In this document: in pieces, positions 12,307 through 22,993 of the stretch | Layout of the letters: every line of letters starts with the position of its first letter | How positions within the stretch are numbered: the stretch's first letter is position 1 | NCBI GenBank assembly: GCA_021613535.1 | Contig: CP075493.1 | Location: 13,640,001-13,704,000, forward strand | From: Adineta vaga | Lineage: Eukaryota; Rotifera | DNA: 64,000 nt | Reading direction: 5' to 3' | Made by a program: the position numbers and the translations under genes | The notes under the pieces: model-generated | The model's input: only the letters and a program-made list of their open reading frames with translations | The model's database searches: none | Told to the model about the DNA's origin: nothing

Positions 12307-14149
12307 ATGTATACGCTTTTGAGTTTTTTATTTTTACCGACAATAAATTCTCTCATAGTCGTTGAACTTCATCGACAATCAATCTATCAATCAAATATTT
12401 CCTGTTCTTACATTACTAATGCATCATTGTCAACTCCATCATCTCTAAACGAATGTATTCGAATATGTTCGAATGATTATCATTGTCAAACAGCGATCTA
12501 TTTAAAAAATGAACGTATCTGTTCAATGTTTATGGAAATATGTCAAAAAGAATCAATAAAATCGTCGAGAAATATTTCCTCAACTGTTATTTGTTCCAAG
12601 AAGAATTATCGTAAACGTTCTTCTTTACAATAAAGAAGATATGATTTTCTTGTCTGTTTAGAAATTCTTCCTACATGTTCTTCAACTTCAGTTCCAAACC
12701 AAGAGACAACTACTGAACAATGTATGTATACCGTCTTGAATTTGCCACTATTTATCTGTAATGTAAAATATATCACGTACTCTGATTAATAAGTAGATTC
12801 AACGACATCAACATCTGATCCATCCAGTTATTGGTCATTTGATTACAATACCAATGATAGCTTATCAAATTTTTATGGAACACCAATTAATTCACCGACC
12901 TACCAAAGTCTTGGAATAAAGGGATATGGCTCTGCATTGTTGTTTAATTCAACATTAGCTCAATATGTGAATGTTTCAACATATAGGAATTTAACTTACA
13001 GAAGTTTTACGGTAGAACTGTGGTTTTACAGTACTGGTTTATCAGTTCAGGATAATGGATTTTTTGGGCAATGTCATTCAAATAATAAAGGTTTCTCATT
13101 ACATTATACAATTCGAAATTCAAAAGTCTATATGGATTTTTTTAACGATGATCTTACTGGATCCATAACTATTCAAACAAATACTTGGTACCACGTTGCT
13201 TTTGTATACAATTATTTAACCTCAACATCATCAATTTATTTAAATGGAATACTCGATAGAAGTAAACCATCAGTTGGACCCTATAAAGGTACGTCAGGTT
13301 CAATTGTTATTGGAAAAACGGAACAAATTCCTGGCATTTCGAATTACTTCGATGGGTAAAATAATATCGATTCTACTTGAAAATAAAATTCTAATTTTCT
13401 AGTGCGATTGACGAAGTGTCGTTGGTCATGAGAGCGAAAACTGCTAATAAAATATTAGATGATGCAACATTAGTTACATATCATTCGTTCGATTATCAAA
13501 CATATTATGATTCAAGTTCACTTCATCTCAAAGGAACTTGTGACAATATTACATTTGGCAATGGACGGTTGAATCAAGCTATTGATTTTCAATTAAATTC
13601 ATCTTTTTATAAAGTAAAAAGAGTTTTTCGTATACTTTATAGTTAAAAACTTTTTTTTTATAGATTGATGGATTTGTTCTCCTTGGGATATCTAATAGAT
13701 CATATTCCATTGCCTTATGGGTTCGTCCATTGTCTAGTCAAGGATCTATTCTTCTTCAACAATCAACAATAATGAATGGATCAGATTGGTGTATTTATTT
13801 ACTTGGATTTTCTTCTAGTGGACAAATCATTGCAACAATCTGGTCTACTACATTAAGAGAAATTATTGGTCCAGTTTTACCGAATAATGTTTGGTCACAT
13901 ATTGCTTACACATACTCATATGTGAAAGGATTACAATTATATATCAATGGAACACTTACAAATGCTACAAATTCTAATTTATATTACATGGGTTCAGGCA
14001 ACATCAGTACATTAACATTGTCAAATTCAAACTATTCATGTCAGTCAGGATCCATCGTTTCTGATGTCTATCATGGTTCTATTGATGAGTTTCGTTTATA
14101 TTCTCGAGAATTAAATAACAGTGGCATTTTAAATCTTGTTAATCAATAA
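12307..14149 (+). CDS. secreted apple/PAN-like plus double LamG (concanavalin-like) protein, five exons
   Basis: Exons 12307-12610, 12662-12721, 12797-13355, 13403-13613 and 13664-14149 join in phase to about 539 aa. A signal peptide (MYTLLSFLFLPTINSLIVVE) is followed by a Cys-rich segment with the spacing of a PAN/apple domain (ISCSYI, CIRICSND, HCQTAIY, ICSMFMEIC). A Thr/Ser linker leads to two LamG-type jelly rolls: the first from YWSFDYN with FTVELWFYST, WYHVAFVYN and FDGAIDEVSL; the second from TYHSFDYQ with SYSIALWVRP, WSHIAYTYS, LQLYINGTLT and GSIDEFRLYSREL. The xIDEvxL endings mark each domain's last strand. Likely an extracellular carbohydrate- or protein-binding adhesion or lectin-like protein. 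Many N-glycosylation sites. Confidence 0.82.
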
Positions 14150-14422
14150 ATAAAACAATCATTTTTTTTGCTTCTTTTCAAATCTTATTTAATAAATAAC
14201 TCATACTTTGAAATATTACAAAATAACTATCAGTATTCTATCGTTTGAATCCAAATATATCGAAAGTATTAAATACCAATACAAAAAAGTGCTTCAAAAT
14301 GATGATAATAATAAATATCATATTTCTTAAAGATTGATATCAATGACTCTGCATATGTGTCGTTATCGATTTAAAAAGCAAATGACAATAGAAAAATCCG
14401 TAGTTATTGTTTTGATATTAAT

Positions 14423-15373
14423 ATGTGGACAATCACTTTATTGTTAACATTTTTGAATGTTACTATTTCATTTTCATTTCAAGGTCGTCTGTATGGTGTT
14501 GATACATCATCAATACGTAATGCAGCATTTGTTCAAATAATCAATAATTCTCCAAATTATGATCGTCTATTAAATTTAAATCGTGTATCAATTTCAGGTC
14601 CAGCAACTGCAACGAAAAATATTCATAATGAAAGTTATGTTGTTACATATTATACATCTGATTCACATGGTGTTCCATATTATTTTCTATTCACAATTGA
14701 TGTTCAAAATACACCGAAATTAATCAATAATGTGACTATCAATGGTCGTGGTTATGGATCATTTTGGCAAATTGCCGATGATGAAAAACAACTTGTTGGA
14801 ATTCGAGAATCTGCTACTCCAGGTGCTACTCTTGAATTAGCCTCACTTGATCAAACAACTGGTCAAGCGAAAACAATTGGTTTATATCCATATGGATCAT
14901 ATAGTCTTGTCATGGGATTTGCACGTCAACGTCGTATTTATTATAATATTATCGAGTCATATCTATTCTGTGGAATAAATGTTGATACAGGAAACTTAGA
15001 TCTTAATATATCGATACCAAATGGATATGCAATTTATGCATTAATTTATGATTCAAAAACTGATCGTTTAATATCACTTGCCTATTCCGACAAGATTGTT
15101 GAAAAAGCTTGGTTTATTGCATCGATTATCCTAGAAAATAATTCTTCAACAATGAAATTTCAACGAATTGGAAATTCATCAATACCAATGAATGGACATT
15201 ATTTTTGGTCAACAAAATATACATTAGCAACCAATGAACGACAATGGATTACATTATGGTCAACAGATGAAACTAATACATTGATTACATTCAATATTGA
15301 TACAGGAGATATAGTTCAACAACAAATTATAAATCAATCTCAATATTTAACTAATCTCGTTTATTTTGATTAA
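14423..15373 (+). CDS. secreted beta-rich protein of unknown function
   Basis: 316 aa in one exon. Signal peptide MWTITLLLTFLNVTISFSF, then repeated hydrophobic/aromatic strand blocks about 45 residues apart (YYFLFTIDVQ, QLVGIRES, LELASLDQTTG, IYYNIIESYLFCGINVDTG, LIYDSKTDRLISLAY, LITFNIDTGDIV). The recurring D(T/S)xTG turns suggest a beta-propeller; this is inference from the pattern. Two Ser/Thr-rich N-glycosylated segments. No named family recognised. An ATG close to the signal peptide supports the start. Confidence 0.7.
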   Translation: MWTITLLLTFLNVTISFSFQGRLYGVDTSSIRNAAFVQIINNSPNYDRLLNLNRVSISGPATATKNIHNESYVVTYYTSDSHGVPYYFLFTIDVQNTPKLINNVTINGRGYGSFWQIADDEKQLVGIRESATPGATLELASLDQTTGQAKTIGLYPYGSYSLVMGFARQRRIYYNIIESYLFCGINVDTGNLDLNISIPNGYAIYALIYDSKTDRLISLAYSDKIVEKAWFIASIILENNSSTMKFQRIGNSSIPMNGHYFWSTKYTLATNERQWITLWSTDETNTLITFNIDTGDIVQQQIINQSQYLTNLVYFD

Positions 15374-16666
15374 AATCTTACTTTTTTCTTTGTTTGTTTT
15401 ATCAAAATTAAACATTTTAAAATCTTTTTTTCCCTACATCTTGAGGATGAGGGTTAAATTGCGAAAGAATATCTACACCCACGCCAACAAAGGAGGAAAT
15501 GTGGATATGATATATACAAAATCAAATTCATTTATTCTTGATGCATATAGTGTTAAAAAATGTTTCTGATTCGAAAACAGGAAATAATTATTTTCATCAG
15601 AAACTTCTGTTGACTTGACAAATATATATATATATACAATTAGAAAGATTAGATTGTACTTTAATGTTGTCATGTCAATTGTATTTTGAAAGAAACATAG
15701 AATAATTATTTTCTTTAAATCCAATTGTAAGCATATCTCCAAATGTAGATATTTATACAGATGATTAACTATTAGACATATAATTTCCTCTTCACATGGA
15801 ACTGAGTTAAAGGAAGTTTATTTGAACTACTCCGGAGATTTTTTCTTCCAGATGATATACACATGTTTTGATTAGAAATATAGAACAACTTGTCTTCATT
15901 TAATTCTAAGATTCTTTTTCTGAAGTTTTGTTATATCACTATCACGAATCTTATAATATAGTATTTTACGTGTAAGGTAAGCCGAACAAATATCAGTCGA
16001 GAAGTAACGGTAAATTAATTGAAAATTTATTATTGATTTTCTTTTTATTGAAACTCTAATACTTCATGACATTGTTACATTTGCTTATCAAAGATCAATA
16101 TTTTCAATTGTTCTTATTCAATCTCAGACTAATACTGAACAAACATGCAATATCTGTAACGTTAGTCTTATCATACTGAGAAGTATTAGTTTGATTCAGA
16201 GGTCGTTCTAGATGTTATGAAAGGCCTACTACGTGACGTATTAAAAGTAGAATTTCTCTTAGTATTTATAGATTTTTCAGGTGTTCAGTATTGCGAATCT
16301 GAGAATAAAACATATCAGTCAATAGAGAATTTAAAGTTCTATCGATTGCTAAAAAAATCTAATGGTGTATTCTTAAACAAAACTTTTAGGAAAATAGATA
16401 GGAACAACCAATGATATTTTAAGCTTTAGTTTTCAGTACTCTACAGAATTCTGGATAAAACATTGCGATAAAATGAAAATTTGTAGAAACTATGATTTCA
16501 CTTTTCCATGTTGTCAGTTATTCTTATCAAAAATAAGTTTTGAATGTATGAATTGAGTCTGAAGAAAAGCTTCTTAGATATCACGCGAGCTCATAAGATA
16601 TATAATCATTTTTCTTTAGAAATACACGTCAATATCAGAAGAATCACTTGAATTTATAGCTATAGT
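15374..16666. other. 1.3 kb intergenic region with one G/T-rich inverted motif
   Basis: No gene seen. At 15445-15485 the minus strand reads GCGTGGGTGTAGATATTC and an imperfect GAGGATGAGGGTTAA lies opposite, resembling the hairpin family at 36.7, 37.7 and 56.6 kb. A short AT microsatellite lies near 15622. Confidence 0.45.
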
Positions 16667-17693
16667 ATGTCATCAGTTAACATTATAATCAATCAATTAA
16701 ATACAGCAACAACAACAATTGTTCTTGTTCTATTATGTATTGCATTTGCATTGGGTATAATTGGTCTTATTCTTAATATAATTGTTTTTACACGACCAAC
16801 ATTACGTCATGAACCATGTTCATTCTATTTCTTATATTCAACGTATTTTAATTTATTTTTTGTAATTATTATCATACCTGTACGTATTCTTTCAAATAGT
16901 TTCAATATAGATTTAGGTTATTATAATATTGGTATATGTAAATTAGAATATTTTACTTTTTATTCCATACGTACTATATCTTGTTGGTTAATTGCAATCG
17001 CATGCATTGATCGATATTTTCATAGTTCAGAAAATCCCAATATTCGACGAATAAGTTCATTGAAAACAGCAAAACTAACAACTTTAAGTATTATTATTTT
17101 AATTCCTATTTTATATAGTCATATGCTTGTTTATATGAATATTAGATATACAAATAATCAATTAGGAGATCGTATACCTAACTTGTAATTCAGAAAATGC
17201 AATATATCGTTCATTTCTTGCTATATGGTATATGACTTTATATTCACTTTGTCCATCGTTTATAATGAGTTTCTTTGGTTTACTTACATTAAATAATATT
17301 CGACAACGTCGTCAAATTGTGACAAGAATAACTAAAAGTAATCAAATGAATCGACGTACAGATAGACAATTATTACATATGTTAATTGCACAAGTCTTTG
17401 TAATTATGATTACAACTTTACCACAATCAATTAATCAACTTTATATAACATTTACTGCAAATATAGTTAAAGATAGATTTCAACTTGCTCAAGAAAATCT
17501 ATCAAGTAAAACTCTTGGAGGATTGACATTTTTCACTCATTCAAGTACTTTTTATTTATTTACAATGTCTGGTACTATTTTTCGTAAGGAATTATACAAG
17601 TTCTTTAGACGATATTTTTCTTTTCAACAAAATCGTATTCATATACATGGCGATGAAACACTTCATGTTTCCACTTCACCCAGAAATCAATAA
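16667..17693 (+). pseudogene. rhodopsin-like GPCR with one frameshift
   Basis: A seven-helix receptor split over two frames. Frame 1 (16667-17188) carries TM1-4: GIIGLILNIIVFTRP, CKLEYFTFYSIRTISCWLIAIACIDRYFHSS (intact DRY). Frame 2 carries the ECL2 Cys (TCNSENAIYRS), TM5-7 and an intracellular loop with TDRQLLHMLIAQVF. The shift is near 17180, equivalent to one extra base, with no room for an intron. Everything else is open and conserved, so this is either a very recent mutation or a sequence error. Same subfamily as the receptor at 10.1 kb (shared RTDRxLLxML before TM6). Confidence 0.8.
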
Positions 17694-19248
17694 GCTAATG
17701 GAATCTCTACACATTAATAACAGTACCATTTGAAAAACAAGGATTTACAAGATTAAATCGAATTATTTATGTTTAAATAAAAAAGCAATTTTAATTTTAT
17801 AATAAATTATTTGGAGGGTAGTTGGGGACGCGGAAGAGAGGCCTACATCTTTATTCATATAGGCACATCTTTAGCGTTTCACATTGAAATCAAATCCGTA
17901 GATATTTCGTATGGGAACAATTGTCGTTTGTTTTTTTCTTTAATTCGACGTGGCAGTTGGACGATATCTATTCGTTTGAAAACGTCTGTATATTAGGATG
18001 AATATAGCGACAGCCGTGACAACAATAATGATAATAGTTAACCAACTTATTTGTTTACTTTCGATATATTTTTCGATGATAATTCATATAAATCGGAGTC
18101 ATAATCAATTTTTGAAGGTTCAATCAAAGTTAGAAGTTCTTGCACCATCCTTAGATAACGGTAAAACATTTTACAGACAGTTATATAAAAGAGTCAACAC
18201 GGGTTACCTATTCTTTGAATGGAATCAAAAACAAAAAGAAAATTTTGTAGTTAATTTATATGAACGAATAGCTCTTTTGAACAAAGGGTGAAGATCGATG
18301 TGGGTATAATCTTTCGATTTAATACCACGGAGACGATTGCTTATTTTCTTTTGATTTCTTATAATCAATAAAAATCTATCATTTTCAGCACCTTCCTTTA
18401 AATCTAGTTTGCTATTTCTAAACATCCATCAGTATCCATGTAATCTACCAAAAAAAACGTCCAAAATGAAACCGAAGTCTTTTCTATATTCAATTTGATT
18501 GAGACTGTCATTGAGTATAAATCCATTAGCCTTTTTTTGAATATTTTCATATTCATACCATCATATATTTCTTCGTTGCTTTTGTATCATTTTGATTGTT
18601 TTTAACGATGTAAAAGATACAACGATGACTTCTGAAGGATCGATTGGTTTCGCGTGTCAACGAAATTCGAATCATGCATTCAACCAAAATCCAACAAGTG
18701 TGATTGCTCAATTAGCGAAAGACATTCATGTTAGCAGACAAAATTAATGATCCAACTCAAGGGGCTATAACCATTGATATACACCCTCTTCAATGCCAAA
18801 ATAGTATCAAAATTCACTCTTTAGAAAACATGTTGGCAAAGGTTTTATGGATTATAATGATGGATTAGAAAGTTCTTGTCCTGTTGCGAAGAATTATAAA
18901 CCTAGCTGGGATGCAACAAATAAACAGGTGACTATTTTGAGTGTTCGCGACTGTTATTACAAATTTCTCAAGTTTTAACTAATCTCACTTAATAATCTTT
19001 TCTTATCATTGAAATCATCTATATCGTCGAAGATTATATCCAGTAACAATTCTTCAACTAGAATTATTCTTATTCAACAACCAATCAATTACAAAGTTGA
19101 ATATATAAAATCAAATGAATCGAATAGTGTTGATTCAATATGGAAAGAAAAAGTACTCGCAGATTGACATCTGATTTTTTAACACTCTAAGGCGCTGTTC
19201 TTCTCTTAGATTATTACTGAAATTCTAGACGAAAGTAAAGCCGGATGA
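17694..19248. other. intergenic with decayed coding remnants
   Basis: No intact gene. 17998-18291 is open for 97 codons with an N-terminal hydrophobic stretch. Between about 18605 and 18935 several frame-hopping pieces look coding (MTSEGSIGFACQRNSNHAF, INDPTQGAITIDIHPLQC, GFMDYNDGLESSCPVAKNYK, then a possible GT donor). I do not recognise the protein; I read it as a pseudogene broken by several indels. Confidence 0.35.
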
Positions 19249-20216
19249 ATGTCACTTATTTCATATTTTGAATTACACTTAAAAGATATTAGCATTTTTT
19301 ATACAATTTTATCATCAATCACTATCATATTTTCATTACTTGTCCTTACAATTCTCATATCACATTGGCGATTAGAATGTCGATCTACTGCTAATCTTCT
19401 CACATGTAATTCATCTTTCACTTTACTTGCTTATATGGTATAACTATTTCCATTCAAATTCCATTTGTTTTCAAAAACAATCCCAACGAAATGAATTTAC
19501 TGTTTTGTAAAATACGTTCATTTATTTATACATGGGCAATATTTACCGTTGCTTATTCCTTTTTAAATATGGCGATTTCTTGTTATTTCATAACTATTTT
19601 TTCTAAACATCGATGTCTTCTATCCATTCACATACATTGGTTGATCATTATTTTGAGTTGGATACTGAGTGGTATTATTATAACTGGAACAAGTACGTCT
19701 CCATATGCGTACATCTATGAACCTGAATCTGGTCTATGCATTTTAACAACGAAATATTTTCTTACATCGATTATAGTTACAATTGTTGTGTTTATTATTC
19801 CTCTAAATACAATAATTATTCTTTATGGATGGATTCTTTTACATATCAGTCAACAAAAGAAAATGCATCCGAATAATCAAAGTACTTAAAGAACAGAACG
19901 AAATGTAAAAGTCTTCAAGAGAATCTTTGTTTATATTACAATTTTGTTCATTAGTGGTTCACCCTATTTTTTCTCGACGATACTTTATGCATTCGGTTAT
20001 CAATCACCAATATTAACTGTGATGATACAATTATTCATTGCATTAGGATGTGCAGTCAATTCCATAGCAATTCTTTTTACAAATCACCAAGTCAAAGATA
20101 TTCTTCGCATAAAACTTGGTTATCGACCGAACAGCCCAAAAAGACATATAAATCAAAATCTATTTATTAATCATAATCGAATACAAACAATTAAAATACT
20201 ACCAATAATCGCTTAA
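19249..20216 (+). pseudogene. decayed GPCR
   Basis: A receptor relic in three pieces: 19249-19443 (TM1-2), 19491-19889 (TM3-5) and 19944-20216 (TM6-7). One base is missing near 19441 (…LLAYMV then, one frame off, ITISIQIPFVFKNNPNE). An in-frame TAA at 19887-19889 separates TM5 from KVFKRIFVYITILFISGSPY. The DRY-equivalent reads AISCYF, so the Arg needed for G-protein coupling is also lost. Two disruptions plus a lost key residue make true decay likely here. Confidence 0.8.
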
Positions 20217-20298
20217 TTTGTTAGATAGAATATGATTGAGTGCATTGGTGACGGTTTCAATCTTTCTTTGTCATCTAATACACTCTCGATGTGATGTT

Positions 20299-21084
20299 TT
20301 AGTTAAGTATATATAAGATTAATATTAAAAGTGGAATATAAAATAAGTTTTTAAACGTTGTACCAGCATTAGTTTTACAATGTGCTTTAATTTTTGCTGG
20401 CGAATCTACACTAATGAGACAGCTGGAAAATTGTCGTGAACAGCGACTAGTACAATCTGATTCTGTGCATGTATTAAGACCATACAGAAGTGTTCCAACA
20501 TGTTTCGGAGCACAAACAGAACTTTCTCTACAGCAGTGACATTCGCATACGTTATAGTTCAGTGCAGCAGGATTCGTACTAGATTTGATGGGTTTAATTG
20601 TAGATACGGTCGTAGATTTGATGGGTTTAATTGTAGATACGGCCGTAGATTTGATAGTTGAGGATGCTTGAACTGTTGCGCAGGTGATACTGATGGAATA
20701 ACGTAATGAACATGGTCGAAACCCATTGCTACATTGTATAACAACGTATATTCGTGGCTTCTGACCTCCGACAAAGAAACCACTACCCATTTTGAAACAT
20801 GTAACGATCGAACTTGTTGATCCAGCAGTATAAGATGTTGTTGACGATGGGTCATCCTTCGTAAAAACTTGAAATCCTGATCCATCTGTCGATTCAACAT
20901 TGAGAGCAGACACAGCGGCTGCCGTTCCTGTGGGACAAGCAGCTGTATTAGAGAATAGATTCTGGGTATTTGCGCTCACATTAACTTTATCCATACAAAA
21001 TGTACAATCACATTTTTGTCCATTCGAATACTGAATCAAGGTTACCAGAAAAAGAAATACTACTAAAATGAAAAAATTTTGCAT
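20299..21084 (-). CDS. GPI-anchored secreted protein with CxCxCC domain
   Basis: 261 aa, single exon. Signal peptide MQNFFILVVFLFLVTLIQYSNG; Cys-rich first domain (KCDCTFCMDKV ... TCFKMGSGFFVGGQ ... CSLRYSISITC); Thr/Lys/Pro linker made of a direct repeat (STIKPIKSTTVSTIKPIKS); second domain CECHCCRESSVC...CTESDCTSRCSRQFSSC; then NAGT followed by a hydrophobic tail ending in LILILYILN, a typical GPI signal. The second domain shares its Cys pattern with the protein at 51899-52222. Function unknown; surface exposure is well supported. Confidence 0.75.
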   Translation of the reverse strand: MQNFFILVVFLFLVTLIQYSNGQKCDCTFCMDKVNVSANTQNLFSNTAACPTGTAAAVSALNVESTDGSGFQVFTKDDPSSTTSYTAGSTSSIVTCFKMGSGFFVGGQKPRIYVVIQCSNGFRPCSLRYSISITCATVQASSTIKSTAVSTIKPIKSTTVSTIKPIKSSTNPAALNYNVCECHCCRESSVCAPKHVGTLLYGLNTCTESDCTSRCSRQFSSCLISVDSPAKIKAHCKTNAGTTFKNLFYIPLLILILYILN

Positions 21085-21363
21085 GATTTATTGCAGTTGA
21101 AAATAAGACGTGCTGAATATAATACAAGAATATTATTTCTCCACTTTTTATACCAAAATCTTTATCTGCAATACACAATCATGATAAGACATTCTCAGAA
21201 TGGGAGAAACGAGTCAATAATTATTGTTATACTCATTCTTATCGTAAAATGTATTAAATTTACGTCGTTTAAATTCTATGAGTGTTGATGTGGATGTAAT
21301 AATAGTATGAAAGTGACCTCCTCTTTCTCCGTATACACAACATTAAAATTGACAACATAAGTC

Positions 21364-22329
21364 TTAATTTCCTAATGTCAAAGGAACAACAGCTCGTGCT
21401 CTCCTCCTCCAAAACGCTAATGCACCAATCTTTTGATTCAATTGAGGCAATGAAAATATATTAGTATATGGCAACAAAATTGTTGGAACATAAGTCAACG
21501 CTGCTACGTATTGTGCTGTAGTATAATCATCAAACATAGAAATTCCGAACCATGATGCAATTGTTGCAATAACAAATGGAAGATCAAAGGCAAGATAGAT
21601 AGTTGAGACTAAAACTAGTTGAATAAACATTTTCTGATGTCGACGCCAATCGATTCCTCGTTGTAAACGATGTTTTTGTATGATAACACGAATGATCAAT
21701 GTAAAACTAAAGAAACCAACCATGATGATTGGGAAAACATAATTAACAACAACTTCAAGCCAATTGAACCACTCAGGAGCTAATCGACGAAAACAAACAA
21801 CACCACAAAACAGATTGAGAGGACTATAAAAACGTTGACAAGGACACAAAACAATAAGATAAAAATAAAGACTTGGAGCGTATAATGATAGAATTACCAA
21901 TGGAATGTAATGAAATAAAATTTGACCATGTTTTGTACGAACAATACGAGAAGAAAAGATGAGAATATGTCGTTCAATTGAAATCCAAAACAGAATATGT
22001 ATACCTGCGTACCAACAACTATAATCAACATATGCATGAATAAAACAAAGTGAAATAATAAATGGTGAATGATAACCAACTCGATAATAATCCAATGTCA
22101 TCGATAAATCAATGGTTAGAAAAAGAAAATTGTAAATTAATAAAACCATAATCGCATGATTATGAATTGCTTTTCGTTGAATTCTATCACGGACAAGATG
22201 ATAAAAGACAAAGATATAACAAGGAATAGAAAAAACTTGACCAGTTAATAATGTCCAAAAGATATTCGTTCTCCAACCAATTGACACATCACTACTAACA
22301 ATAGAATTTTGTGTAGAACCACTAGACAT
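21364..22329 (-). CDS. rhodopsin-like GPCR (WISIERHILIF subfamily)
   Basis: 321 aa, single exon, seven hydrophobic segments. TM3 ends WISIERHILIFSSRIV, an ERH in place of DRY. RTKHGQILFHYIPLVIL starts TM4, ECL2 is Cys-rich, and QKMFIQLVLVSTIYLAFDLPF marks TM6. TM7 carries LLPYTNIFSLPQLN. The receptor at 49786-50751 shares ASIERHILIFH, GRLLFHYIP, KMAIQLLSVSSIYLF and FSLPELR and has the same length, so the two are paralogues. Orphan receptor. Confidence 0.87.
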   Translation of the reverse strand: MSSGSTQNSIVSSDVSIGWRTNIFWTLLTGQVFSIPCYIFVFYHLVRDRIQRKAIHNHAIMVLLIYNFLFLTIDLSMTLDYYRVGYHSPFIISLCFIHAYVDYSCWYAGIHILFWISIERHILIFSSRIVRTKHGQILFHYIPLVILSLYAPSLYFYLIVLCPCQRFYSPLNLFCGVVCFRRLAPEWFNWLEVVVNYVFPIIMVGFFSFTLIIRVIIQKHRLQRGIDWRRHQKMFIQLVLVSTIYLAFDLPFVIATIASWFGISMFDDYTTAQYVAALTYVPTILLPYTNIFSLPQLNQKIGALAFWRRRARAVVPLTLGN

Positions 22330-22993
22330 GATGAATATGACTTGTATTTTTTTTATTGTATAGTTAAAACTTGGATATATCTGACAACCAAATAATTAAA
22401 ATGACGTACGCAAATGAAGAATGTTTGATGTGTTCTCTTCTATAAATCATAAAGCGGCATCGCTAATGAATGTTTAAAAAAAGGAAAAGAGATGTGCCTT
22501 TAGCTTAATGAGTCAATTTAAAAGAATAGAAATTCATTAGTTTGTATATTTAGAAATAAAGATCAAAATCTATGTCAACTTCTATCGAAATATTTTCAAT
22601 AAAATTTTCAAAAAACATTCTTCAGTTAAAATAGTCCTTAAACTTTTTCCTACAAAAACCTACTAATGAAAATTTGTGTATCAATAAATTCTTTCATACA
22701 CATGTCACAGTGACAAAAAAAATGAGATACTCATTCGATTTTTGTTCTGTTCTTTAAAAAAATATTGTACGTACATATTTTTTTTTTCGTTCTTATCATT
22801 GTCTATAGGTTTTATCCTATGAAAAATGGGGAAGGTAGGGTTTCATTGTTGTTTTTTTCCTTTTGAAAAAAGTATTTAATCATCGTATTTTCGTTCTCGC
22901 ACACGCATATACATATTTGGTAAAATACTGGTAAAAAAGTAAAAGATATTTCAAAATTATAACCAATCCGAGTGATTCAGTTACATCAAAATT
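22330..22993. promoter_or_regulatory. intergenic region upstream of the SecA-like giant gene
   Basis: Divergent spacer between the receptor and the giant gene, AT-rich with T-runs. No recognisable motif beyond poly(T)/poly(A) tracts. Confidence 0.35.

Noticed and set aside
17160-17235. possible intron in the GPCR at 16.7 kb
   Set aside because: The only GT-AG pair would give a 23 bp intron, too short; treated as a frameshift.
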